In this document: in pieces, positions 1-6,666 of the stretch | Numbering within the stretch: position 1 is the stretch's first letter | How the letters are laid out: the number at the start of each line of letters is the position of its first letter | From: VXYL01 sp047518105 | Lineage (GTDB): Bacteria > Pseudomonadota > Gammaproteobacteria > Pseudomonadales > Azotimanducaceae | Assembly: GCA_047518105.1 (NCBI GenBank) | Contig: JAKZRQ010000267.1 | Span: 1-8,127, forward strand | Direction: 5' to 3' | DNA length: 8,127 bases | Translations under genes and position numbers: made by a program | The notes under the pieces: model-generated | The model's database searches: none | The model's input: only the letters and a program-made list of their open reading frames with translations | What the model was told of the DNA's origin: nothing

Positions 1-56
1 CAGGCTTGCCAACCGCGCTAGGCACCGCCGTCGTCGCCCTCTCATCCCGCATCTGA
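1..56 (+). CDS. Possible 3' end of an upstream gene (partial)
   Basis: The frame with its first full codon at position 3 gives about 17 hydrophobic residues (GLPTALGTAVVALSSRI) and a TGA at 54-56. Third codon positions are mostly G or C, as in the real genes here. The stop falls just before a repeat array that separates it from a converging gene, a natural place for a gene end. The alanine- and valine-rich tail could be the end of a membrane or transport protein, but the fragment is too short to identify. Another frame is also open through the repeats, so this is only a weak call. Confidence 0.25.
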   Translation, partial: GLPTALGTAVVALSSRI

Positions 57-60
57 CCTC

Positions 61-272
61 CGCCAGGAGCGCGCCCCGGAGAATCGCCGCCCACGCCGAG
101 TTCGCAAAGCGAACTCGAACGCGCTCCGTCAGGAGCGCGCCTCCGGGGTCGACGCCCACGCCGAGTTCGCAAAGCGAACTCGAACGCGCTCCGTCAGGAG
201 CGCGCCTCCAGGGTCGACGCCCGCGCCGAGTTCGCAAAGCGAACTCGAACGCGCTCCGTCAGGAGCGCGCGC
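61..272. repeat. 65-bp tandem repeat array with paired hairpins
   Basis: Unit 1 (98-162) and unit 2 (163-227) are 65 bp each and differ at only two positions. Unit 3 (228-272) is cut at 45 bp, and 61-97 is a degenerate partial unit. Each full unit contains two inverted repeats: GAGTTCGC-AAA-GCGAACTC (stem 8, loop 3) and CGCGCTCC-GTCA-GGAGCGCG (stem 8, loop 4). On the transcript of the leftward dioxygenase gene the first hairpin starts almost at the stop codon, so the array would form the 3' untranslated region. It could terminate transcription or protect the message, like REP/BIME-type elements, but there is no T-run typical of an intrinsic terminator. Both strands stay open in some frames because the unit is not a multiple of three and lacks stops; I do not take this as coding. 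Confidence 0.9.
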
Positions 273-273
273 G

Positions 274-1149
274 TTAGTTGGTCCCGAAATACCGCGCCGA
301 CAACGTCCGCTGGTTCTCGTAGATCGAACCTTGGTACGGCGCGACCGGTAGCGGCATCCGTACCGGCACATCCTCCAGGCGTGGTTGCAGGGTTGGCTCC
401 CCATGCACCATGCGGTCGTTGAAGTCGTCCAAGTTCGCCAAGTGCTCGATGCCTGCCAGCGGCCAGGCGTCGGCTGCCGCGTACTCGTAGAACAGCACCC
501 GGCGTCGCCGGTGGGATTGGTTCAACCCGGAGCCGTGTACCAGGCGGGCGTGGTGGACGGTCATGGATCCCGCGCGACCGTGCAACTCCCGGGCTTTGGA
601 GACGTCGAGTCCCGCGCGGGCGACATCGATGGCGCCGCAGAATGCGCCGTTGCTGTGGTGATCGTAGACGGGTCCGGTGTGCGAACCAGACAGCACGCGC
701 ACCGGGCCGTTGTCCGCGTCCATGTCGTCGAGCAGGATGGCGACCGCCAATACGTCCTGGTTGGTGTGGGGATAGAACGCCCAGTCCTGGTGCCATTCCA
801 CCGGTGAGCCGTAGTCGGCCGCCTTCATGTTGATCTTGCCGCCGGCGCGCAGGCGGATGTTCTTGCCGATCAGCGGCGCAAGCGCAGCCATGATCCGTGG
901 ATGGGCGGCGAGTTCGCGGTAGAACGGATGGGCGAGATGCGGGCGCTTGATTCGACGCACCCGGGGCGCGTCGGGCCGATGCGATGGTTCGAGATCGAGG
1001 AGGTCGGTGTGGGTGTCAATGCCGGACGCAGCGGCGACGATTTCATCGGTGACCCGGCGCAGGGTCGCGAGGGTATGGTCGTCGAGAACGTTCTCGATGA
1101 GGGTGTAGCCGTCGTCGCGGTACTGGGCGATCTGCGCTTCGGTCAACAT
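274..1149 (-). CDS. Phytanoyl-CoA dioxygenase (PhyH) family protein
   Basis: Predicted cytoplasmic Fe(II)/2-oxoglutarate-dependent oxygenase of about 291 residues, the usual size for bacterial PhyH-like proteins. Numbering from the chosen ATG, the metal-binding facial triad is visible as His120 and Asp122 in WHQD and the distal His205 in HHARLVHGSG. A run of arginines (about 214-217) sits where the 2-oxoglutarate-binding Arg is expected. The N-terminus (LTEAQIAQYRDDGYTLIENVL) matches the usual opening of the fold. I chose the ATG at 1149 because AGGA lies 8 nt upstream; an in-frame TTG at 1155 is closer to that AGGA than is normal. Family members hydroxylate very diverse small molecules, so the substrate cannot be read from sequence. 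It is divergent from the Gfo-AKR fusion, with four 18-bp repeats between them, and ends against the hairpin array. Confidence 0.92.
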   Translation of the reverse strand: MLTEAQIAQYRDDGYTLIENVLDDHTLATLRRVTDEIVAAASGIDTHTDLLDLEPSHRPDAPRVRRIKRPHLAHPFYRELAAHPRIMAALAPLIGKNIRLRAGGKINMKAADYGSPVEWHQDWAFYPHTNQDVLAVAILLDDMDADNGPVRVLSGSHTGPVYDHHSNGAFCGAIDVARAGLDVSKARELHGRAGSMTVHHARLVHGSGLNQSHRRRRVLFYEYAAADAWPLAGIEHLANLDDFNDRMVHGEPTLQPRLEDVPVRMPLPVAPYQGSIYENQRTLSARYFGTN

Positions 1150-1174
1150 CTCCAAAGTCCTGGGTGGAGCCTTG

Positions 1175-1246
1175 CCATTTTCACACCGATGACCATTTAT
1201 ACACTGATGAACATTTCCACACCGATGGCCATTTTCTCATCGATGA
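1175..1246. repeat. Four 18-bp tandem repeats in the divergent intergenic region
   Basis: Consecutive copies at 1175-1192, 1193-1210, 1211-1228 and 1229-1246 follow the pattern CCATTTNCACACCGATGA with a few changes each. A partial copy (CACTGATGA) continues to 1257. On the leftward strand they read TCATCGGTGTGAAAATGG. The last copy carries the palindrome TCATCGATGA (1237-1246). They lie just upstream of the dioxygenase start and are more A/T-rich than their surroundings, so they may hold the promoter and regulator-binding sites; the second copy contains TATAAA on the leftward strand. A role as iterated operators is inference. Confidence 0.85.
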
Positions 1247-1383
1247 CTCACTGATGAATAGTTGCACGCGACTCGATGTGCCCGACGTGTCCAACCACCC
1301 TATTTGGTAAGGCGCAGCCGCGCAGCCGCCACCGCCGTCTGTCCGCCGGAGTATCATCCCGCGATGCGTCCACAGGAGATGAG

Positions 1384-3408
1384 ATGACCACGCGCTGGGG
1401 AATTCTCGCCACGGGCCGGATCGCCCGCAAACTTGCCGACGCGGTCGTCGCGTCGCAGACGTCGGAACTGGTTGCGGTGGGCAGCCGGACCCAAGACGCG
1501 GCCGATGCTTTCGCTCGCGACTACGCATTGCCCCAAGCCGCTTCCCACGGCAGCTACGACGGGCTCCTGGCGGACGAGAACGTCGACGTGATCTACGTCT
1601 CCACGCCCCATCCCCAGCATGCCGAGTGGACCATCAAGGCGCTGGAAGCGGGCAAGGCCGTACTGTGCGAGAAACCGATGGGCGTCAACCATCCCGAGGT
1701 GATGGCGATGGTGGAGACGGCGGCATTCCACAACCGCTTTCTCATGGAAGCGTTCATGTACCGCACGCATCCGCAGACCGCGAAGGTGGTGGAACTGATC
1801 CGCGACGGCGCCATCGGCGAGGTGCGCCAGATGAACCTAAGCCACGGCTTCGCCTCGTCCTTCAACCCCGAAAGCCGCTTGCACAGCAACGAACTCGCCG
1901 GCGGCGGCATCATGGACGTGGGCTGCTACCCGGTGTCCATGGCCCGTCTGCTGGCGGGCGAGGAGCCGGACGAGGTTGCCGGCTTCGCGCATTTGAGCGA
2001 AACCGGTGTCGACGGATGGGCGTCCGGCTTGTTGCGCTTCCCGGGCGGCATCATCGCGCGGGTGTCGACGGCGGTGTCCTTGAGCCTGGACAACTGCGTG
2101 CAGGTGTTCGGCTCGCGCGGTTCGATCCATGTCGACCTGCCTTGGGGCGGCTCGCGTGCCGACGGCACTTGGCGCTTCGAGCTGGTATGTGGTGGTGAGC
2201 GGGAGACTCTGAGCGGTCGGGCAAAGCCAACATTCGAGCTGGAGGTGGACGCGGTGGCCGAAGCTTTGGATGCCGGTGCCATCGAATCCCCGCACATGAC
2301 CTGGGAGGACAGCCTGGGCAATGTGCGGGTGCTTGACCGGTGGCGCCAGCAAGCCGGCGTGCATTTCGACTTCGAGAAGCCACAACGGCGAACGACGCCG
2401 GTACATGGCCGGCCGCTCACGGTGCGCCGGCGGACGATGCGTCACGGTCGGGTGGCGGGCATCGACAAGCCGATCTCACGGCTGGTGATGGGTTGCGACA
2501 ACCAGCCCAACATCCTCCACGCCTCGGTGATGTTCGACAACTATTTCGAATACGGTGGCAATACCTTCGACACCGCGCACATCTACGGTGGTGGACGGAT
2601 GGAGCAGTTGTTGGGGTCGTGGATGGCGAATCGCGGCATTCGCGACGACGTGGTGGTCATCGGCAAGGGCGCACACACGCCTGCCAACTTTCCGGATCGC
2701 GTCGGTCCAGAGCTCGAGGTGACCTTGGAGCGCCTGCAGACCAATTCAGTCGACCTGTATTTCCTGCACCGCGACAACGGGGACGTCCCGGTGGATGAAT
2801 GGATCGACGCGTTGAACGCGGAACGGGCGGCTGGCCGAATCACCGCATTCGGCGCATCGAACTGGTCCCTTGCGCGGGTTCGGGAAGCCAACGCCTACGC
2901 CCGGGATCATGGGCGGGCGCCGTTCTCGGCGGTCTCCAACAACTTCAGCCTCGCGCGCATGGTCGACCCGGTTTGGCCGGGTTGCATCTCGGCTTCGGAC
3001 GACGACTGGCGCGCTTGGCTCGAGGCGGAGCAGATGCCCCTGTTCCCTTGGTCGAGCCAGGCGCGCGGATTCTTCACGGCGCGGGTGGACGCGCTGCGCG
3101 CGGCTGCCGGCGCGGGGCAGACCGTCGTCGTTCGCCATGGCAACCAGCCGAGCGACGAAGAACTGCGCCGCTGCTGGTTCTCCGAGGACAACTTCGAGCG
3201 TCGTGCGCGGGCCGTGGAGCTTGCCCGGGAACGGGGCATCGCACCCATCCACATCGCCCTGGCCTATGTGCTGAACCAGCCGTTCCCCTGTTTCGCCTTG
3301 ATCGGGCCGCGCCTGTTGGCAGAGACGCGCAGTTCGCTCACGGCGCTCGGTGTCGAACTCGGCACGGGCGAGCGCAGTTGGCTTGACCTCGAGTCGGATT
3401 CGCGCTGA
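1384..3408 (+). CDS. Gfo/Idh/MocA oxidoreductase - aldo/keto reductase fusion protein
   Basis: A 674-residue two-domain cytoplasmic oxidoreductase. Residues 1 to about 330 are a Gfo/Idh/MocA dehydrogenase. The nucleotide-binding loop is WGILATGRIA (5-14), the catalytic lysine is Lys97 in CEKP (95-98), and GGGIMDVGCYPV (173-184) puts Tyr182 where dihydrodiol/xylose dehydrogenase-like members carry a catalytic Tyr. Residues about 345-674 are an aldo/keto reductase with a complete catalytic tetrad: Asp396, Tyr401, Lys428 and His462 (DLYFLHRDN), plus GASNW (490-494). An Arg-rich linker (about 341-356) joins them. The start ATG has AGGAG 5 nt upstream (1374-1378); the open frame extends back to 1276 but the dehydrogenase fold begins at this ATG. 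Both halves use NAD(P)(H), so the protein might oxidise and reduce related carbonyl or sugar substrates in sequence. That coupling, and the substrate, are inference. Confidence 0.93.
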   Translation: MTTRWGILATGRIARKLADAVVASQTSELVAVGSRTQDAADAFARDYALPQAASHGSYDGLLADENVDVIYVSTPHPQHAEWTIKALEAGKAVLCEKPMGVNHPEVMAMVETAAFHNRFLMEAFMYRTHPQTAKVVELIRDGAIGEVRQMNLSHGFASSFNPESRLHSNELAGGGIMDVGCYPVSMARLLAGEEPDEVAGFAHLSETGVDGWASGLLRFPGGIIARVSTAVSLSLDNCVQVFGSRGSIHVDLPWGGSRADGTWRFELVCGGERETLSGRAKPTFELEVDAVAEALDAGAIESPHMTWEDSLGNVRVLDRWRQQAGVHFDFEKPQRRTTPVHGRPLTVRRRTMRHGRVAGIDKPISRLVMGCDNQPNILHASVMFDNYFEYGGNTFDTAHIYGGGRMEQLLGSWMANRGIRDDVVVIGKGAHTPANFPDRVGPELEVTLERLQTNSVDLYFLHRDNGDVPVDEWIDALNAERAAGRITAFGASNWSLARVREANAYARDHGRAPFSAVSNNFSLARMVDPVWPGCISASDDDWRAWLEAEQMPLFPWSSQARGFFTARVDALRAAAGAGQTVVVRHGNQPSDEELRRCWFSEDNFERRARAVELARERGIAPIHIALAYVLNQPFPCFALIGPRLLAETRSSLTALGVELGTGERSWLDLESDSR

Positions 3409-3474
3409 CGTCGCCTGCGCGGGTTGAATCGCGGCGGACGGACGACCGGTCGTGCCGCACCTCGGACCGGCATC

Positions 3475-4176
3475 CTATTCTTGGTCGCTCGAAATGGAGA
3501 TGGCCGCGCCTACCGGTTCGATGCAGCGACTCTCCTTGTTGCGGGCATTGCCCACGTACGCCGACACGGGTACCGCCGCGAGGTCGTCGAGGATTCGCGG
3601 CGCGAACAGTTCGTTGAGGTGGTTCGGCGTCGTGCTGCGATCCATCCACGTTCGGGCGCCGCTTGGGGACAGCATGACCGGTTGACGGTCGTGCAGGAAT
3701 TCGAGCTTGCTGTCTACTTCGGTGGTGACGATGGCGAAGCTGGTGATCGCTTGCTCGCCGTCCCGGCTGCGCCAACGGTCCCAGACCCCGGCGAGCAGCA
3801 TCCCGCCCTCCTCTGGACGTATGTAGTAGGGGTATCGGTGGCGTCCATCCTTCTGCCACTCGTAGTAGCCGCTCACCGGGACGAGGCATCGCCGACGGCG
3901 GAAGGGCTCCCGGAAGGTGCTCGATCGCGCAAGCGACTCCGCCCTGGCGTTGAACGTTGCGTACTTCGGCTTGGCTGTCCTGGACCAGTACGGCGTGAGC
4001 CACCACGTTGCTGGCACGGCCTCCAATTCGTCGCTGCCGGGAGCGTCGTGGCGCACGATCCACGCCGTTTCCGTGGGCGCCGTGTTGTAGTTCGGCTCGC
4101 CGGGGAATGGATGCCCCACCAGTTCTTCGTAGACTTGGTTCAACGGGTCGTCGGTCGCGTTGAATCGTCCGCACAT
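3475..4176 (-). CDS. yedK: SRAP (SOS response-associated peptidase) family protein, YedK/HMCES-like
   Basis: A 233-residue SRAP protein, close to the usual family length. Known members bind single-stranded DNA and form a thiazolidine crosslink between Cys2 and abasic sites, shielding the lesion. All expected active-site residues are present: Cys2 (MCGRF, exposed after Met removal), Asn31 (YNTAPT), Glu106 (GYYEW) and His162 (LHDRQPV). The last motif has Gln165 where HxRMP is usual, a mild deviation next to the active site. The ATG at 4174-4176 is fixed by the need for Cys at position 2, with AGGGGA 8 nt upstream. It converges on the Gfo-AKR gene with a 66-bp gap. I saw no LexA-type CTG-N10-CAG box upstream, so SOS control is not supported. 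The gene symbol is given by family resemblance. Confidence 0.95.
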   Translation of the reverse strand: MCGRFNATDDPLNQVYEELVGHPFPGEPNYNTAPTETAWIVRHDAPGSDELEAVPATWWLTPYWSRTAKPKYATFNARAESLARSSTFREPFRRRRCLVPVSGYYEWQKDGRHRYPYYIRPEEGGMLLAGVWDRWRSRDGEQAITSFAIVTTEVDSKLEFLHDRQPVMLSPSGARTWMDRSTTPNHLNELFAPRILDDLAAVPVSAYVGNARNKESRCIEPVGAAISISSDQE

Positions 4177-4470
4177 CCGGGTGGTCCCCTAGAATCCTTG
4201 AGCATGCCGAATGTTGACACTTGGGTTGCATACGAACACCGGTGGGCAGCGCTCTTGCACGGCTCGCGCAGCGAGACGCACTAACTCTTGTCCAAGGACT
4301 GCGCATGTCGGCGCGTTGCATTCGAGGATCCGACCATACGCCGTCTGCCACCGTGGGGCACCCGCGCTTCCCAACGCCGGTTGCCGACCGCTCGGCCATT
4401 GGACAAACTGCATCGCGCAAACCGCGCCTGGCCGGCGCGGACCGAACCAACGACGAAGGAAACTCGAACG
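4177..4470. other. Divergent intergenic region, no gene recognised
   Basis: This 294-bp stretch separates the leftward SRAP gene from the rightward LLM gene. Open frames cross it on both strands but none has a recognisable product. A TTGACA at 4214-4219 has no convincing -10 at the right distance. AAGGA (4456-4460) is the likely ribosome binding site of the LLM gene, 10 nt before its ATG. I see no tRNA-like fold or clear terminator. Confidence 0.5.
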
Positions 4471-5493
4471 ATGGCATCGCCGAAAAGGATCGCGGTCACC
4501 CTGCCCATGGGACCCAAGCTCTCGGACTCGATCACCCTTGTCAAGTGGGCGCAGGAGAACGGCTTCGACGATGTCTGGTTCAGCGACGCCATGGCGCCGG
4601 ACAGTCTGACCATGGCAGCCGCTGTCGCGCCGTACACCGGGCAAATGCGCGTTGGCGTGGCCGTGACGCCGGTCTACACGCGCACGCCGGCGGTGTTCGC
4701 CGCGACCGCCAATGTCCTCGCGCAACTCTCGCGCAACTCCTGCCTGGCCGCTTCGTGCTGGGGCTCGGCTCGTCGAGCCAAGCGATCATGGAGCGCTTCA
4801 ACGGGGTCGCCATGGATGAAGCCGCTCACGCGCGTGAAGGAGACGGCCATCATCGTGCGATCCATGCTTGCCGGCGAAAAGTCCGACTTCGACTTGACCA
4901 CGTTGAAGACCCAGGGCTACCGGCAGGCGCCGCTGCCGCAACCGCCGCCCATCTACTTGGCCGCGCTCAGGCCCAAGATGATCGAGATGGCCGCCGAGTT
5001 CGGCGACGGCGTGGTGTTCAACCTGTGGCCGCAGCAGGCGCTGCCGAAGATGATGGAGCATGTGGAGATCGGCGCCAAGCGCGCCGGCAAGCGCGTCGAG
5101 GATATCGAGATCGTCAACCGCTCCATGGTGATGGTGACCGACGACATCGAGGACGCCAAGGCGCGGTTTCGCAACCACTACGCGCCGTACTACGCCAACC
5201 CGGTGTACAACAACTTCCTCAAATGGGCGGGCTACAAGGACGAGGCCGAAGGGGTGCTGGCGGGCTGGGCCGCGCGCGACCGGGAGCTGTCCACCGGCTC
5301 GATCACCGACGAGATCATCGACGCCGTGGGCATTATCGGCGACGTCGACAAGGTACATCGGCGAATCCGGGAAGATGCCGCCGCCGGTATCGACACCACC
5401 ATCGTTTCACCCATCGGACAAATGCCCCTCGAGGATGCGATGCCCACCTTCGAGGCGTTTACGGCGGATCGGTTCAGCTTCTCGACGACTTAG
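4471..5493 (+). CDS. LLM class F420-dependent oxidoreductase (internally frame-scrambled)
   Basis: A 340-residue luciferase-like (bacterial luciferase/alkanesulfonate monooxygenase fold) TIM-barrel protein, probably using F420 or a flavin to oxidise or reduce a small molecule. Visible family features are the N-terminal strand-helix (ENGFDDVWFSDAM, 29-41), the strand IYLAAL (161-166) and GDGVV (178-182). The start ATG follows AAGGA by 10 nt. The oddity is residues 87-116, which do not look like the family and contain three Trp. The same DNA in another frame gives the expected loop LPGRFVLGLGSSS and ERFNGVAM. An 11-bp tandem duplication (4717-4739) shifts the frame and a single extra base near 4817 restores it, so the ORF is unbroken but 30 residues are altered. 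The ancestral protein would have been about 336 residues. The product is probably inactive or impaired, unless this is a sequence error. Confidence 0.85.
   Translation: MASPKRIAVTLPMGPKLSDSITLVKWAQENGFDDVWFSDAMAPDSLTMAAAVAPYTGQMRVGVAVTPVYTRTPAVFAATANVLAQLSRNSCLAASCWGSARRAKRSWSASTGSPWMKPLTRVKETAIIVRSMLAGEKSDFDLTTLKTQGYRQAPLPQPPPIYLAALRPKMIEMAAEFGDGVVFNLWPQQALPKMMEHVEIGAKRAGKRVEDIEIVNRSMVMVTDDIEDAKARFRNHYAPYYANPVYNNFLKWAGYKDEAEGVLAGWAARDRELSTGSITDEIIDAVGIIGDVDKVHRRIREDAAAGIDTTIVSPIGQMPLEDAMPTFEAFTADRFSFSTT
4717..4739. repeat. 11-bp tandem duplication inside the LLM gene
   Basis: TCGCGCAACTC occurs twice back to back (4718-4728 and 4729-4739), and the period-11 match extends one base further left. 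Deleting one copy makes the upstream frame read straight into the conserved VLAQLLPGRFVLGLG segment. This looks like a replication-slippage duplication that arose within the gene. Confidence 0.92.
4729..4818 (+). other. Frame-scrambled patch of the LLM protein (residues 87-116)
   Basis: In the ORF frame these 30 codons have 9 A/T third positions. In the alternative frame, 26 codons of the same DNA have only 2, matching the rest of the gene. The alternative frame also yields GRFVLGLGSSS, the classic LLM cofactor-loop motif that is clearly present (GRFVLGVGSQ) in the neighbouring paralogue. The exit point is a probable extra T at 4817: without it ATGGATGAAG becomes ATG GAG AAG, giving MEKPLTR, which fits the family. 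Confidence 0.85.
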
Positions 5494-5523
5494 GCCAGTC
5501 GTTGCTGGGGTTGCCTGCCGCGC

Positions 5524-5552
5524 CTGACAAGCCTGGACCTTGTCGATATAGT
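5524..5552 (+). promoter_or_regulatory. Sigma70-type promoter of the second LLM gene
   Basis: A -35 box CTGACA (5524-5529, 5 of 6 to consensus), a 17-bp spacer and a -10 box TATAGT (5547-5552, 5 of 6) sit in the 90-bp gap between the two LLM genes. Transcription would begin near 5559, about 25 nt before the ATG at 5584. This also argues against the in-frame GTG at 5551 as start, because it lies inside the -10 box. Confidence 0.72.
5526..5544. promoter_or_regulatory. Candidate operator palindrome overlapping the promoter
   Basis: GACAAG-N7-CTTGTC is a perfect 6-bp inverted repeat with a 7-bp centre, overlapping the -35 box and filling most of the spacer. That position suits a repressor-binding site for a dimeric regulator. 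No regulator gene is visible in the window, so the assignment is inference. Confidence 0.5.
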
Positions 5553-5583
5553 GATCGGCCGTGAGCGGCTAATCGGAAACAAC

Positions 5584-6606
5584 ATGAAGGTAGACGGCGG
5601 CATCGGCTGGGATCTCAAGACGGTGGGCGCACAAGCCGAGGAGCTTGAGGAGATGGGCTACAGCGGCATCCAGTCGGCGGAGACAGGCCACGATCCCTTC
5701 CTGCCGTTGGCGTTCGCCGCCCAGCAGACCAAGAAGATCGATCTGATCACCGGCATTGCGGTGGCGTTCGCCCGCACACCGATGCTGCTCGCCCAGATTG
5801 GCCACGATCTCAACGCCACCTCCGAAGGCCGCTTCGTGCTCGGCGTCGGTTCGCAGATCCGCGCCCACATCACCAAGCGGTTCAGCATGCCCTGGTCCTC
5901 GCCGGCGGCACGGATGCGCGAGTTCATTCTCGCCATGCGCGCGATCTGGGCGAATTGGCACGAAGGGGAGCCCTTGCAGTTCACGGGACGGTTCTACACG
6001 CACACGTTGATGACGCCGTTCTTCACACCCTCCAACAAGGAGTTCGGCGCTCCCCGGGTATTCCTCGCCGCCGTTGGGCCCTTGATGACGGAGGTTGCGG
6101 GGGAAGTGGCCGACGGCATCATCGTGCACGCCTTCACCACCGAGAAGTACCTGCGCGAGACCACGCTGCCGGCGCTGGAACGCGGATTCGCCAAAGCCCG
6201 GGCTTCGGGCGTGGAGAAGTCGCGCGCGGACTTCGAAATCTCCTACCCGTGTTTCGTGGTCACCGGTCGGGACGAACGCGAATTGGAAGCCTCCAAGCGG
6301 ACGACCTGCCAGCAGATCGCCTTCTATGGCTCCACCCCGGCCTACAAGCCCGTGCTCGACAGCATCGGAGCGGGCGAGCTGCAAGGCGAACTCAATGCCC
6401 TGTCCAAGCAGGGACGCTGGGTGGAAATGGGCAACCTGATCGACGAAGACGTCATGCGTGAGTTCTCGGTGGTGGCGGAGCCGGATGGGATTGCCGCTGG
6501 CATCAAGTCGCGTTTCGGCAACGTGGTGGACCGGACTTCGGCGGCCTACGCACAATTGCCCAAGGAGGCCCGGGCACGCATCATTCGGGAGCTGACTGCC
6601 GCGTAG
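5584..6606 (+). CDS. LLM class F420-dependent oxidoreductase, resembling the TIGR03617 (MSMEG_2256) group
   Basis: A 340-residue luciferase-like TIM-barrel oxidoreductase. The opening MKVDGG, GRFVLGVGSQ (82-91), the strand VFLAAVGP (159-166) and ADGIIVHAF (from 176) are typical. The overall pattern resembles the F420-dependent MSMEG_2256-like group, though I assign that from memory of the family. Unlike its upstream neighbour it has an intact cofactor loop and no sign of frame disruption. The ATG at 5584 is chosen over the GTG at 5551 because the latter falls in a promoter -10 box; a weak GGA motif (5575-5577) serves as ribosome binding site. It lies 90 bp downstream of the first LLM gene but has its own promoter with an overlapping palindrome, so it may be expressed independently. 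The substrate is unknown. Confidence 0.9.
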   Translation: MKVDGGIGWDLKTVGAQAEELEEMGYSGIQSAETGHDPFLPLAFAAQQTKKIDLITGIAVAFARTPMLLAQIGHDLNATSEGRFVLGVGSQIRAHITKRFSMPWSSPAARMREFILAMRAIWANWHEGEPLQFTGRFYTHTLMTPFFTPSNKEFGAPRVFLAAVGPLMTEVAGEVADGIIVHAFTTEKYLRETTLPALERGFAKARASGVEKSRADFEISYPCFVVTGRDERELEASKRTTCQQIAFYGSTPAYKPVLDSIGAGELQGELNALSKQGRWVEMGNLIDEDVMREFSVVAEPDGIAAGIKSRFGNVVDRTSAAYAQLPKEARARIIRELTAA

Positions 6607-6666
6607 CTCACTGGCGGGCGGATCAGCCATCGAAGAGCCTCCAAGGTTTTCTTTCTTCACTATCTC

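Noticed and set aside
61..272. CRISPR array
   Set aside because: Units are directly adjacent with a 65-bp period and near-identical throughout; there are no variable spacers and no cas genes.
901..1254. Rightward frame including six-residue repeats from the 18-bp units
   Set aside because: Most of it is antisense to the dioxygenase. The repeated peptide arises only because 18 is a multiple of three.
1276..1383. N-terminal extension of the Gfo-AKR fusion
   Set aside because: The 36 extra residues precede the natural start of the Rossmann fold, and a strong AGGAG lies right before the ATG at 1384.
3442..3453. Palindrome ACGACCGGTCGT between the convergent Gfo-AKR and SRAP genes as a terminator
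   Set aside because: It is a perfect 12-bp palindrome with no loop and no following T-run. It may be chance in GC-rich DNA.
3424..4284. Rightward open frame antisense to the SRAP gene
   Set aside because: The opposite strand encodes a clear SRAP protein with all catalytic residues; this frame shows no family features.
4221..5564. Long rightward open frame overlapping the LLM gene in another frame
   Set aside because: Apart from the short GRFVLGLGSSS stretch, its translation is low-complexity and Arg/Gly-rich, typical of a shadow frame in high-GC DNA. The recognisable stretch is explained by the frameshift patch of the real gene.
5551..5583. GTG start extending the second LLM protein by 11 residues
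   Set aside because: The GTG lies inside a near-consensus -10 box and has no Shine-Dalgarno sequence; the protein family typically begins at MKVDGG.
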